A stretch of DNA of 37,230 nucleotides from Spirochaetota bacterium (GTDB lineage Bacteria; Spirochaetota; UBA4802; JAFGJZ01): the NCBI GenBank assembly GCA_016928815.1, contig JAFGJZ010000054.1:1-37230 (forward strand). Direction: 5' to 3'. The notes below the pieces were generated by a model. The model was not told the DNA's origin, did no database searches, and saw only the letters and a program-made list of their open reading frames with translations. The position numbers and the translations under genes are program-made. Below, in pieces: positions 8,696-17,437 of the stretch; within the stretch, counting starts at the first letter, position 1; every line of letters starts with the position of its first letter.

Positions 8696-9473
8696 TTTTC
8701 ATCCTCTCTTCCATTATGCCTACCATTCTTGAAAGAAACAGAGTCAATACAAGATATATGAGTGCAATTAATGTATAGGTTTCAAAATACTGAAATGAGT
8801 TGGAAGCGAATTCTCTTCCTCTTCGCAGAATGTCTGCAACTGCAAGAATCGAAACCAGAGATGAGTCTTTCAGCAATGCGATAAATTCATTTCCCAATGG
8901 AGGAAGAACCACCTTTAATGTCTGAGGGATAATGATTTTCCTAATTGCCTGTGGACGGGAGAGCCCTAAAGACAGAGCGGCTTCCATTTGCCCTTTTGAA
9001 ATTGAAGCTATACCTGCACGGAAAATTTCTCCGATATAGGCACCGTAACATACCGCCATGGCGATTATTGCCGCAATTATGCTGGGTACCTGAATAAATT
9101 TTCCTAATGCATAGTAAATATAAAACAGCTGAACAAGCAGCGGTATACCGCGAATTACTTCAACATAAATATTTGCGATTCCATTAATTAAAGGATTCCG
9201 TGAAATACGTCCAAGACCAGTGAAAAGACCGATTATCATCGCGAAAAATATCGATGAAATTGTTACAAGGAAAGTGTTAAACAATCCGTCCGGAATGAAC
9301 TTGATTATTTCAAAATAAGGTTCAGGTGAAAAAACAATCAGCCCCAGCAGTATGAGGAGTGCTCCGAAAAATGATATTCTCCACGCAGAAAAGAGACCAT
9401 TCTCATTCCTGTCAGGAATGAGAAGGCCGTCTGATATTTCGATTTTATTTGTGTTCCGTTTTATCTCAGCCAC
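8685..9473 (-). CDS. Polar amino-acid ABC transporter permease (HisM type)
   Basis: A 262-residue inner-membrane permease. After a charged N-terminus of about 30 residues and an extra hydrophobic segment (35-50), the core starts near residue 62 with [12 protein letters not shown], the usual opening of HisM/GlnP-type permeases. The EAA coupling loop reads [19 protein letters not shown]. Only one permease gene is present, implying a homodimeric channel. The start is a GTG overlapping the binding-protein gene by 13 nt, with GGA eight bases upstream. The extended N-terminus is longer than in minimal family members but is common in binding-protein-dependent Gram-negative versions. Confidence 0.94.
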   Translation of the reverse strand: MAEIKRNTNKIEISDGLLIPDRNENGLFSAWRISFFGALLILLGLIVFSPEPYFEIIKFIPDGLFNTFLVTISSIFFAMIIGLFTGLGRISRNPLINGIANIYVEVIRGIPLLVQLFYIYYALGKFIQVPSIIAAIIAMAVCYGAYIGEIFRAGIASISKGQMEAALSLGLSRPQAIRKIIIPQTLKVVLPPLGNEFIALLKDSSLVSILAVADILRRGREFASNSFQYFETYTLIALIYLVLTLFLSRMVGIMEERMKNAR

Positions 9474-10207
9474 TGTTTTTCCAACTCGTCTGTTTTACCG
9501 GAATCAATTACGGCTTTGAGACCTGTATTGATTTTTTCAACAATTTCAGAATTGCCTTTTTTTACTGCAATTCCGTAAAATTCCTGAGTAAAGGGTTTTC
9601 CGGCAATTTTCAGTACAGGCTTGTATTTTTCATTCTGAAGGGCAAAATTCGCAGCAATCGGAGTATCACAGACTACACCGTCAATTCGTCCATTCGCAAG
9701 ATCTTCCATTGCAAGACCAAGTTCATCATAATTTTTCAGTGTTGCTCCCGAGTTGGTAATTTCCATGGCACCTGTAGTTCCGATCTGCGCTCCTACTGAT
9801 TTTCCTTTTAAATCCGCCAGGGTTTCAACTCCAGTAAGATCCTTTTTAATAACCAGAACCTGTCCTGCATTTATATACGGAATCGAAAAATCCATTGAAT
9901 TTTTTCTTTCATCAGTAATTGTTATTGAGGAAATTACAGCGTCAAATTTTCCGTTATCAAGAGCTGCAAAAATACCGTCCCATGCCGCATTCACAAATTC
10001 AACTTCAAAACCGCCGGCTTCCGCAACAGCTTTCATCAGATCAATGTCAAAGCCGATGATTTCTTTATTTGCATTCAGATATTCCATCGGAGGCCATGTA
10101 GCATCGGTACCGATTATAAGTTTATTTTTTGAACCTGAAGATTTTCCACTGCAGGCTGTTATAGCAGCTATTAAAAGCAACGCGGCTATAAATGATAATT
10201 TTTTCAT
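9461..10207 (-). CDS. Polar amino-acid binding lipoprotein of the ABC importer
   Basis: A 248-residue solute-binding protein of family 3. Residues 1-18 are a lipoprotein signal ending in the lipobox ITAC with lipidated Cys19, followed by a Ser/Gly/Lys linker. The mature part opens IIGTDATWPPMEYLN and contains GFDIDLMKAVAEAGG and ITDERKNSMDFSIPY; the Arg in the latter is the usual ligand carboxylate anchor. ATG 10207 is preferred over ATG 10219 because GGAG (10213-10216) is correctly placed for it. It is the first gene of a three-gene importer operon with 13- and 11-nt overlaps. No convincing promoter was found upstream. Confidence 0.94.
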   Translation of the reverse strand: MKKLSFIAALLLIAAITACSGKSSGSKNKLIIGTDATWPPMEYLNANKEIIGFDIDLMKAVAEAGGFEVEFVNAAWDGIFAALDNGKFDAVISSITITDERKNSMDFSIPYINAGQVLVIKKDLTGVETLADLKGKSVGAQIGTTGAMEITNSGATLKNYDELGLAMEDLANGRIDGVVCDTPIAANFALQNEKYKPVLKIAGKPFTQEFYGIAVKKGNSEIVEKINTGLKAVIDSGKTDELEKQWLR

Positions 10208-10325
10208 TTTTTTCTCCATGAATTTTTATAACATCTAAACATTAGAACACGAAATGTCACTTTTTGTCCATCAAAAAATGTGGATTTTATTGTAAAAACT
10301 ATGTAATATTTTAAGAGTAATTGTT

Positions 10326-10350
10326 TGTCATACCGATAAATATTATGACA
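10326..10350. repeat. Inverted repeat TGTCATA-N11-TATGACA
   Basis: Perfect 7-bp arms at 10326-10332 and 10344-10350 with an 18-bp centre-to-centre distance, between the divergent ABC importer operon and the LamG/FN3 gene. The geometry suits a dimeric regulator or an RNA hairpin in the leader of the exported-protein gene. The binding factor is unknown. Confidence 0.4.
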
Positions 10351-10403
10351 GGATGATGAATTTATTTTCATCATTTCTGATAATTGCTCTGCAGGAAAAA
10401 GGA

Positions 10404-12047
10404 ATGCGCAAATATATTATAATATTATTTATCATTATGATTTTCTCAATAATGGCAACAGCATCGGTCAGACTTACGGGTAAAGTGAAATTTGATATAA
10501 GCGGACTGGATCTGTTTAACGTGAAAAGTATTGTAAAGCAGGATGGTCACCGCTATTTCAGACTTGAAGATTTAAATTATGAAGATAACAGCGAACCGGC
10601 GATTACTGATCTATCACTCAGTTTTAACGGAAAGGACTCTGAACTGCGTGATGCGTCAAGACGGTATGGAATAAAATACAGCTCATATAATCCGGTCAAG
10701 GGACAGGGGACACTTGGCGGCGGAGCAGCTTATTTTTTTAAGGATGAACACTACATACAGCTTGAAAGCTCATCACGTTTATGGCTTTCTGAAGAAAGGG
10801 ATTTAGGTTCATTTACAATTGAATTCAAGTTCTGCCCGGTACGGCTGAATGACGGAGCTAAAATTTTCTCCAGAATGGGTTATCTTTCCGGCGGAAGAAA
10901 CGGAATTGAGATAAGTATAAAAAACAGAAAAATCAGGGCGGATATGTTCAACATATTTTTTGATGAAAGCGGAAGAAGACACAGTCTCTCACTGATAAAT
11001 TCTCCAGTTTTGAAGGAAAATAAATGGTATCATTACCTGATATCATATGACCGTTATACCGGCAGACTGTATCATAAAATAAATGATATTGAATCGGATA
11101 TGGTTTTTGCAACGGAAAACGGAAGTGCTGAAAGTCAGCTTATGGTTCCGTCATTTACAGCAAATGATCTTCCCGCAATAACTCTTGCCGATAAATATAA
11201 AGGATATCTTGACGAATTCAGGATTATTTTCAGAGAGTATGAAAATATAAAAGAGATATCCGACTTTACTGTTAAAAATTACCGTGATCTTGTTAAAAAC
11301 AGCAGAGAACCCCGAAACCGTGAAGGAATAATTTCAAGTCCTGTTTACATTCTGCCTTTGACAGGCACCATGATAACACTGATGAAGTGGGAAGAAAATA
11401 TTTCACATGACACTTTCATCTGGACTGAGTTCCGTATGTCAGATTCCGAATTTGACAGAAATGATGAATCCCTGAAATGGTACAGGATTGAAAATAATCA
11501 GAAAAATATATATTTAAAACAGGACGGTCAGAATTATGTGCGGGGGAAATATTTTCAGTGGAGAACGCATTTAATAGCCTCACCTGACGGTTTAAAGTCT
11601 CCGGAAATGAAATCAATGGAGATCAGTTATGAACTTGATCCTGCACCGAATAACCCGATGTTTCTTCAGGTTGAAAAAAAGGGAGACAGACAGATAGTCA
11701 TCCGCTGGAAAAAAAATGTTGATCATGATATATCAGGGTACCGTATATATTACGGAGTTACTCCGAATGAGGTAGACGGAATTTTAAATGTGTATAACGG
11801 AAAATATATTACAAATGAAATTCAGAAGGGTGATTATATTGAAATTACCATCGATAACAGATTAATTGAAGAAAATATGAGAAGTGCAAACGGAGCCATG
11901 CTGGATTTCCCTGTGATTAAAAACAATATTCTCTACTATATAAAAGTTACTGCATATGATTCATACAAGGTAGGAACTCCTTATAATCATGAATCAGGAT
12001 TTTCAAATACAGTAACAGCCAGACCTTTTCCAGGCAGTGAAATATGA
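10404..12047 (+). CDS. Exported LamG-like / FN3 multidomain protein
   Basis: A 547-residue secreted or periplasmic protein. Residues 1-22 form a signal peptide (MRKYIIILFIIMIFSIMATA). Residues about 95-275 look like a LamG/concanavalin-type jelly roll (SLGTFTIEF-like start, NKWYHYLISYD centre, GYLDEFRI end). Residues 290-420 form a second beta region ending YFQWRTHLIASPDG, and about 425-540 an FN3 module (IVIRWKKNVDHDISGYRIYY to ESGFSNTVTA). Such arrays bind glycans or other surface partners; no catalytic motif was seen. ATG 10404 is chosen because AGGA is seven bases upstream and a signal peptide begins there; the upstream ATG at 10353 has no properly spaced site. It is monocistronic. Confidence 0.72.
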   Translation: MRKYIIILFIIMIFSIMATASVRLTGKVKFDISGLDLFNVKSIVKQDGHRYFRLEDLNYEDNSEPAITDLSLSFNGKDSELRDASRRYGIKYSSYNPVKGQGTLGGGAAYFFKDEHYIQLESSSRLWLSEERDLGSFTIEFKFCPVRLNDGAKIFSRMGYLSGGRNGIEISIKNRKIRADMFNIFFDESGRRHSLSLINSPVLKENKWYHYLISYDRYTGRLYHKINDIESDMVFATENGSAESQLMVPSFTANDLPAITLADKYKGYLDEFRIIFREYENIKEISDFTVKNYRDLVKNSREPRNREGIISSPVYILPLTGTMITLMKWEENISHDTFIWTEFRMSDSEFDRNDESLKWYRIENNQKNIYLKQDGQNYVRGKYFQWRTHLIASPDGLKSPEMKSMEISYELDPAPNNPMFLQVEKKGDRQIVIRWKKNVDHDISGYRIYYGVTPNEVDGILNVYNGKYITNEIQKGDYIEITIDNRLIEENMRSANGAMLDFPVIKNNILYYIKVTAYDSYKVGTPYNHESGFSNTVTARPFPGSEI

Positions 12048-12162
12048 AAGAGAAAAGTTTACCTTTGAAAGTATATGTTGATTGCGGTTAGCTTGAAAAA
12101 TAGAAAATTACTATTAAGGGCTATTTGAATATACTATGATAATGAATTCTTCAGGTTCTTAC

Positions 12163-12585
12163 TCAACCGTATTTGAGTTTTTCCAGATTTTTTAGAACAG
12201 TATCTCTATTGTAAGGTTTTTTTATATACCCATCAACTCCGAGAGTAATTATTTCCTGTACAATATCCTTTTCAGAATGAGAAGTTACGATAATTATTTT
12301 ACATTTCGGAATATCGGGTTTAACTTTTTTTATCACATCTCCACCATTAAGCCCCGGCATTTCCATATCAACAAAAAGATAATCGGGAATTAAATTTCCA
12401 CTGGTCAGTTTCTGTACTGCAAGCTGACCGTTGCTGATTTCGTCAATGATGTTGAAACCGACAGATAATAAACTTTGACGCAGTATCTGTCTTGCAAGTG
12501 CTGAATCATCCACAATTACAGCTTTAAAGGGAGTTCCATTTCCATTTACTCCCAGAGGCTCTCTTTTGTAAATATTCTGTTCCAT
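12163..12585 (-). CDS. Single-domain response regulator (CheY-like)
   Basis: A 140-residue stand-alone receiver with a 20-residue lead. Acidic residues D26/D27, phospho-acceptor D73 (LFVDMEMPG), switch Thr101 and Lys123 before Pro124 are all in place, so it should be phosphorylated normally. No output domain is present, and no kinase or che gene is adjacent. It may be a chemotaxis-type receiver, a phosphate sink or part of a phosphorelay. AAGGATG is eight bases upstream of the ATG. The gene is separated from the convergent LamG/FN3 gene by 115 nt in which I see no terminator or other feature. Confidence 0.93.
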   Translation of the reverse strand: MEQNIYKREPLGVNGNGTPFKAVIVDDSALARQILRQSLLSVGFNIIDEISNGQLAVQKLTSGNLIPDYLFVDMEMPGLNGGDVIKKVKPDIPKCKIIIVTSHSEKDIVQEIITLGVDGYIKKPYNRDTVLKNLEKLKYG

Positions 12586-12615
12586 ACTGTATCATCCTTA
12601 TCAGGTTATACCGGA

Positions 12616-12643
12616 ATTATCCAGTAATCAACAGTAATTGCAA
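12616..12643 (-). promoter_or_regulatory. Probable promoter of the receiver gene
   Basis: On the minus strand TTGCAA (12638-12643), 16 nt and GATAAT (12616-12621); the -10 matches at 5/6 and the -35 at 4/6. Predicted initiation near 12609 leaves a leader of about 24 nt with AAGGATG before the ATG. Confidence 0.45.
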
Positions 12644-12926
12644 GTGTTTTTTAACTGACTTTGTATGTAAAATTTTATTTTTAAATAAATAATTTATCAG
12701 AGTCAAATAGTTCAGCTTAGATATTAAAGCTGAGGCAAAATGAATTTTATTATTTGAAAGTAATAAAGAGTGAAAAAAATTTTTTTATTAGCTTGAAAAC
12801 ATTGTCCGGACTCAAAATATGGTTTTAACAGCTGATGAACCATTATCTTCAATAAAAAAGTCTTTTCTTTTATATTATTTGCGGATATTGTTTACAGTAT
12901 CGAAAATTATTTATATCTCGGACAAC
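12644..12926. other. Divergent intergenic region with a 7-bp inverted repeat
   Basis: With the preferred start of the CCA-adding enzyme, 341 nt separate it from the receiver gene. The stretch is very AT-rich. It contains the inverted repeat TCAGCTT (12712-12718) / AAGCTGA (12727-12733) with an 8-nt loop, and the 8-bp palindrome GTCCGGAC (12804-12811). I found no convincing promoter for the plus-strand gene and no small gene with a ribosome binding site. Confidence 0.4.
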
Positions 12927-14345
12927 ATGGAAAAAATTAAAAAAAAGTTCCGCATCGATCATGATTTTTTGAAAGCAATAAAAAGGCTGATTGCGACCTT
13001 GAACGAGGCGGGGTATGAATGTTTTATGGTCGGCGGCAGTGTCAGGGATATGCTTCTGGGAATGGAAGTGTATGATTTTGACTTTGCTACAAATGCAAAA
13101 CCTGAAAAGGTAGTTGAACTTTTTAATCATGTGGTGCCGACAGGAATCAAACATGGAACAGTAACTGTGCTTTTCGGAAAGAAGGCTTTTGAGGTCACTA
13201 CATACCGCTGTGACGGCAAATATTTTGACGGACGCCGTCCGGAAAATATTACATATTCTGAGACGCTTGAAGAGGATGTTGCCAGACGGGATTTTACAAT
13301 AAACGGTCTGGCATATGATTTTGAGCATGAGGAAGTTATTGATTATGTCGGCGGATTGAAGGATTTAAACGAAGGGATAATAAGAACTATAGGAAGCGCC
13401 ATTGACAGATTAAATGAGGATGGACTTCGTTCCTACAGGGCGTGCAGATTTACGGCTAAACTGAATTTTATTATTGAAAAAAACAGTTTTGAAGCAATTA
13501 AAAAAACCCTGCATGTTTCGGAAAAGGTTTCAGTAGAAAGAGTCCGGGAAGAGCTGATGAAAATGCTTGAAACTGATAAACCGTCCATAGGAATTGAAAA
13601 CATGCGACATAGCGGACTTTTAAAGATAGCTCTTCCTGAACTTCAGCAGTGTTTCGGTGTTCCTCAGAATAAATATCATAAATATGATGTATATTATCAT
13701 AATATTTATTCATGTGATGCAGCTCCTAAAAATCAGCCGTATATCAGGCTGGCTGCACTGTTTCATGATATTGGCAAGGTTGCTACCAGAAGAACAGGTT
13801 CTGACGGCGATGGTACTTTTTATAATCATGAAATGGTAGGCGGGCGTATAACTGAAAGTATTATGAAAAGACTTAAATTTTCAAATGATGATATAAGTAA
13901 AACAGTAAATCTTGTAATGAATCATATGTTCCATTATACTGATGACTGGAATGACGGTGCAGTCAGAAGATTTATGCGAAAAGTCGGAATAGAAAACATA
14001 CAGGACTTGATACAGCTGCGACTGGCAGACAGAAGAGGAAACGGATCAAGAGACGGAATTCCGGCTCCTATTACCGAGCTGTGTGAAAGAATTGAAAAAG
14101 TAATTGCGGATGAAAATGCAATTACTGTTAAGGATCTTGAGATTACAGGCTATGATGTAATGAAGCATTTTAAAGTTGAACCGGGTCCCGTAATCGGAAT
14201 AATTCTGAATGAGCTTCTTGAAATTGTACTTGATCATCCTGAACATAATAACAAGGATTATCTTATTGCCGAAGCTGAGAATTTGTTTTCAGAAGCTGTT
14301 GAAAAGGCAAAGCTGGTAAGAAAAACAAGAAAGCAGACAGAATAG
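12927..14345 (+). CDS. cca: CCA-adding tRNA nucleotidyltransferase with HD domain
   Basis: A 472-residue class II nucleotidyltransferase that restores the 3' CCA of tRNA. The head carries GGSVRD at 36-41 and metal-binding D50/D52 (VYDFDFAT), then RRDFTINGLAYD and the template motif NEDGLRSYRACRF. An HD phosphohydrolase domain follows (FHDIGK, H280/D281). The full head-HD arrangement and the EDxxR motif favour a CCA-adding enzyme over poly(A) polymerase. ATG 12927 is chosen because homologues begin shortly before the nucleotidyltransferase head and GGA lies six bases upstream; the longest frame (12819) adds 36 AT-rich residues. The tRNA-Arg gene in this window lacks an encoded CCA, consistent with need for this enzyme. 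Confidence 0.9.
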   Translation: MEKIKKKFRIDHDFLKAIKRLIATLNEAGYECFMVGGSVRDMLLGMEVYDFDFATNAKPEKVVELFNHVVPTGIKHGTVTVLFGKKAFEVTTYRCDGKYFDGRRPENITYSETLEEDVARRDFTINGLAYDFEHEEVIDYVGGLKDLNEGIIRTIGSAIDRLNEDGLRSYRACRFTAKLNFIIEKNSFEAIKKTLHVSEKVSVERVREELMKMLETDKPSIGIENMRHSGLLKIALPELQQCFGVPQNKYHKYDVYYHNIYSCDAAPKNQPYIRLAALFHDIGKVATRRTGSDGDGTFYNHEMVGGRITESIMKRLKFSNDDISKTVNLVMNHMFHYTDDWNDGAVRRFMRKVGIENIQDLIQLRLADRRGNGSRDGIPAPITELCERIEKVIADENAITVKDLEITGYDVMKHFKVEPGPVIGIILNELLEIVLDHPEHNNKDYLIAEAENLFSEAVEKAKLVRKTRKQTE

Positions 14346-14358
14346 AAATATTTTCCGC

Positions 14359-14368
14359 AGGAGGTGAT
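14359..14368 (+). promoter_or_regulatory. Ten-base perfect Shine-Dalgarno sequence
   Basis: AGGAGGTGAT is fully complementary to the 3' end of typical bacterial 16S rRNA. It fixes the start of the YitT-type gene at ATG 14370, not at the GTG (14364) or ATG (14367) that lie within the site. Confidence 0.8.
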
Positions 14369-14369
14369 G

Positions 14370-15281
14370 ATGAATAGACTGGTTAAATCCGGTTCAGCAA
14401 ATGATCTTCCCGGGCTAAAGATTTATTTTTTCAGAATAATATGCATTACAGCCGGAGGCATGCTTTCTTCACTTGCTGTAATTCTGTTTTTTTATCCTCA
14501 CCGCTTTTTAAGCGGAGGAATAAGCGGTATTGCATTAATTCTGGATTATACTCTCGGGTTTCCGGTTTCAGCGACACTTCTTCTTATGAATATTCCGATT
14601 TTAATTCTGGCTTTTATTGAACTTGATCTTCATTTCGTAATCTCCAGCATAATAGGTCTTGCTGCATACAGCTTCTTTCTTCATATTTTCAGACCGCTTT
14701 CCGGCGCTTTATATGTTCCTGATGAAATTCTTGCTGCCATATTCGGCGGAGCACTGAATGGTCTCGGTCTCGGACTTATTTTTAAGAACAGGGCATCAAT
14801 CGGCGGAACTGATGTAATAAGTACTATTGTCAGAAAAAAACTGTCGATAAATATTGGAACAGGAATTTTTCTGATGAATGTTGTTTCTGTAAGTATAGGA
14901 GCTTTTTTCTTCCCTCTCTATAAAGCAATGTACAGTCTTATAAGCATGTTTGTGACTTCCTTTCTGATAGATCAGTTTATTCAGGGGTTTGAAAAACGTT
15001 TTTCTGTTATGATTATATCCGAAAAATGGGAAAAAATTGCTGAATATGTTACAGATAATCTTTACCGCGGAGCAACAATTCTGGAAGGTCATGGCGCATA
15101 CAGGAGAAGACCGATTAAAATTATATATACAGTTATTCCATCCCATCGGTTGAGTAAACTTAAGGATGCTGTGGCTCTTATAGATCCTGCTGCTTTTATG
15201 AGTGTAGAACTGTCATCTGAAATTATGGGAAACTGGAAACAGGGCTATTTCAGTGGAAAGAATGTATATAAGAAGGATTAA
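14370..15281 (+). CDS. YitT/DUF161-DUF2179 family membrane protein
   Basis: A 303-residue integral membrane protein. Five to six hydrophobic segments span about residues 18-200, including FLSGGISGIALIL and GLGLGLIFKNRASIGGTDVIS, the signature repeats of the YitT family. A soluble C-terminal DUF2179 domain of about 80 residues follows (SVMIISEKWEKIAEYVT, RGATILEGHGAYRR, AFMSVELSSEIMG). The substrate is unknown. It starts 24 nt after the CCA-adding gene and has an exceptionally strong ribosome binding site, suggesting co-transcription with high translation. Confidence 0.9.
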   Translation: MNRLVKSGSANDLPGLKIYFFRIICITAGGMLSSLAVILFFYPHRFLSGGISGIALILDYTLGFPVSATLLLMNIPILILAFIELDLHFVISSIIGLAAYSFFLHIFRPLSGALYVPDEILAAIFGGALNGLGLGLIFKNRASIGGTDVISTIVRKKLSINIGTGIFLMNVVSVSIGAFFFPLYKAMYSLISMFVTSFLIDQFIQGFEKRFSVMIISEKWEKIAEYVTDNLYRGATILEGHGAYRRRPIKIIYTVIPSHRLSKLKDAVALIDPAAFMSVELSSEIMGNWKQGYFSGKNVYKKD

Positions 15282-15352
15282 AATCCCGTTTTCTTATCAG
15301 CCATGTTTTATTAAATAAAAAATTTTTACATAATGTCTTAATTTCTGCGTTA

Positions 15353-15362
15353 TATAATTATA
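15353..15362 (+). promoter_or_regulatory. Consensus -10 box within a 10-bp palindrome
   Basis: TATAATTATA contains a perfect TATAAT and is its own complement. No good -35 is found at 16-18 nt (TTTACA at 15325-15330 is 22 nt away). A palindrome on the -10 of a gene for a putative RHH protein would suit autoregulation; the composition makes chance plausible. Confidence 0.35.
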
Positions 15363-15383
15363 CACCTTTTTATGGAGATAATT

Positions 15384-15845
15384 ATGAACCGGACAAGTCT
15401 GAATGTAAGCGGATATGTTTTCGATGAAATGAAAGAAGTATGTTTGAAATTCAACATAAGCCGGAAGGATATCATTAAAAGAATTTTTACTCTTTGCCAT
15501 AATAATTTTGATTTTGTAAAAGGTGAATACGGAAAATTAACGGCGTATCAGAAAAAGGCACCCGGAGACAGTTGGAAATGCATGCGTGTTGATTTTGATG
15601 AGTTACAGTGTGATTTGTATTTTTTATATAGAAACAGATTCAGGATAAGTTTGAGTAAGCTTTTAGCCGTTGGTTTTGTACTTTTTTTTGATCAGATTGT
15701 TAATGAATTATCAGAAAAATCAGATAATTCTGATCAAATAAAAAAAGATATTTTGGATACTTATACAGTAATTAAACAACTCTTATACTTTTTGGTTAAG
15801 GATTCTTTCATTTATTTTAATATAAAAGAGGCAGGAATACCGTAA
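15384..15845 (+). CDS. Tandem ribbon-helix-helix-like protein, putative DNA-binding
   Basis: The 153 residues appear to hold two ribbon-helix-helix units. The first (3-40) has strand RTSLNVS, a helix to about residue 24 and the turn-helix ISRKDIIKRIF. The second (about 62-105) has strand WKCMRVDF, a helix and ISLSKLLAVGFVLFF. RHH proteins normally dimerise to make the DNA-binding strand pair; two units in one chain could do so alone. The final 45 residues are helical. GGAG at 15374-15377 places the start at ATG 15384, not 15372. A TATAAT box within the palindrome TATAATTATA (15353-15362) lies just upstream. Assignment is by pattern only. Confidence 0.55.
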   Translation: MNRTSLNVSGYVFDEMKEVCLKFNISRKDIIKRIFTLCHNNFDFVKGEYGKLTAYQKKAPGDSWKCMRVDFDELQCDLYFLYRNRFRISLSKLLAVGFVLFFDQIVNELSEKSDNSDQIKKDILDTYTVIKQLLYFLVKDSFIYFNIKEAGIP

Positions 15846-15861
15846 TAAGGTAAAAATAGAC

Positions 15862-17250
15862 TTAAACGTCCAAATCAATAACTTTTCCTGGATTAAGAAT
15901 TCCATCAGGATCAAAAGCTTTTTTTATTCTCTTCATTAAATCTATCTGCTCCTGCGGCATTGCCATTGAAAGATAGTTTTTCCGTAATGAACCGATTCCA
16001 TGCTCTCCGGTAATTACACCGCCATGTTTGAGGGCTATTGAGTAAATCAACCTTCGTATTTCGGGCATAATTTTAAACCACTTTTCATCATCCATGTTAT
16101 CTTTAAGAATATCAATATGAACATTTCCGTCACCGGCATGTCCGAAAAAAATTGAATGAAGATTATGGTCTCTCAGCTGCTGCTTTATTTTCTTTATGAA
16201 TGAAGGTATCTCCGATCTTGGTACTACTGTATCTTCGGCAAAATACACGGGACTTGTTAACCCGATTGCATCTTTAATCCCGCGTCTGATCTGCCATAAT
16301 GACTTTTTTTCCTCTTCAGTTTTTGCTATGAATGTATTTTTTTCGCTTATTAATTCAATATCAAATAACTCGTTTACCTTGAGACTGAGGTTGTCATTAT
16401 TCTTACCGTCAAATGTAATTATCAGCTGAGCTTTGCTTGAAGGGAAAAAATTTTTAAGATCAGTGTTTCTTACTACAATATCAATTGCCTCTTTTTCCAT
16501 AAATTCAATAGCTGTTGGATTGTTCTTCTGCTGTATGATTTTAATTACAGTTTCAATTGCATCCTCCATTGAATTAAATCCTATTAATATGTCAGTAGAT
16601 TTCTCAGGTTTTGGAATAAGTTTAAGATAAAGTTTCGTTATTACAGCCAGTGTTCCTTCGCTTCCGCAGAGAATTGATGTGTAATCATATCCGGTTACAT
16701 TTTTTACAATTTTTCCGCCGTGATGCATTATTGTCCCGTCAACGGTTACAAATTCGATTCCCGTAATATAGTCTCTGGTTGTTCCATATTTTACGGCACT
16801 CGGTCCGCCGGCATTTTCTGCAAAATTGCCTCCAATTGAGCATTCTTCGAGTGACGCAGGATCGGGAGGATAGAACAGGGAAAATTTTTCCGCCGCTCTG
16901 CTTATTTCTGCAGTAATAACTCCCGGTTCGACAACCGCAATCATATTATCTGGATCAATTTCTATTATCCTGTTCATTTTTTCAAAAGATAATATCACTC
17001 CTCCGTAAACAGCTGCTGCACCGCCTGTAACTCCGGAACCGCTTCCTCTCGGAATAACCGCAATCTTTTTTTTGCTGCATTGTTCTAAAATATGTGAAAC
17101 GTCTCCAGCTGTTTCCGGAAAAAGAACACAATCTGCATGTGCGGTTATGTTTTTAGTTTTGTCGATTCCGTATTTGTTTATCAATGCTTCATTTGAAGTT
17201 ATTATTGATTCCGGCGGCAGTATGCTTTTAAATATTTCCCTGTAATTCAT
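15862..17250 (-). CDS. glcD: GlcD-type FAD-linked 2-hydroxyacid dehydrogenase
   Basis: A 462-residue flavoprotein of the vanillyl-alcohol oxidase/GlcD family, which oxidises D-lactate, glycolate or D-2-hydroxyglutarate. The FAD-binding region carries PRGSGSGVTGGA at 68-79, then ENAGGPSAVKYGTTRDY and GSEGTLAVITK. The C-terminal cap has HAGDGNVH (H371, H378) and GEHGIG (H417), the metal and substrate histidines. The start has GGA six bases upstream. No GlcE/GlcF or LldE subunit is adjacent, so it may work alone or with an electron acceptor encoded elsewhere. It converges on the RHH-like gene with 16 nt between stops. The substrate cannot be read from sequence. Confidence 0.92.
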   Translation of the reverse strand: MNYREIFKSILPPESIITSNEALINKYGIDKTKNITAHADCVLFPETAGDVSHILEQCSKKKIAVIPRGSGSGVTGGAAAVYGGVILSFEKMNRIIEIDPDNMIAVVEPGVITAEISRAAEKFSLFYPPDPASLEECSIGGNFAENAGGPSAVKYGTTRDYITGIEFVTVDGTIMHHGGKIVKNVTGYDYTSILCGSEGTLAVITKLYLKLIPKPEKSTDILIGFNSMEDAIETVIKIIQQKNNPTAIEFMEKEAIDIVVRNTDLKNFFPSSKAQLIITFDGKNNDNLSLKVNELFDIELISEKNTFIAKTEEEKKSLWQIRRGIKDAIGLTSPVYFAEDTVVPRSEIPSFIKKIKQQLRDHNLHSIFFGHAGDGNVHIDILKDNMDDEKWFKIMPEIRRLIYSIALKHGGVITGEHGIGSLRKNYLSMAMPQEQIDLMKRIKKAFDPDGILNPGKVIDLDV

Positions 17251-17327
17251 ATGTTCCAGCTTGTAATTTCATCTAATGATACACTTATATCAGCCTTTTT
17301 TAGTGAATAGGTCAAGATGAATTTTAC

Positions 17328-17370
17328 TTGACTCATTGTAATTTTATATAGATAATACCTTATATGAGGT
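17328..17370 (+). promoter_or_regulatory. Sigma70-like promoter of the amidohydrolase gene with overlapping inverted repeat
   Basis: TTGACT (17328-17333), a 17-nt spacer and GATAAT (17351-17356) match consensus at 5/6 each. The short inverted repeat TACCT-N6-AGGTA (17356-17360 and 17367-17371) sits on the predicted start of transcription near 17363, a place where a repressor could act. Confidence 0.55.
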
Positions 17371-17437
17371 AAAATATCCATATATTTTCACTTTTGCTGA
17401 ATTATATTATAATGCTATTACAGGATACAGGTAAATA

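Noticed and set aside
12819..12926. N-terminal extension of the CCA-adding enzyme
   Set aside because: The 36 extra residues are AT-rich-encoded and unlike the family, and the ATG at 12819 has no ribosome binding site.
17289..17315. TTGACC on the minus strand as a promoter of glcD
   Set aside because: TTGACC at 17310-17315 is good, but the best -10 (TATAAG) is 20 nt away and nothing better lies at 16-18 nt.
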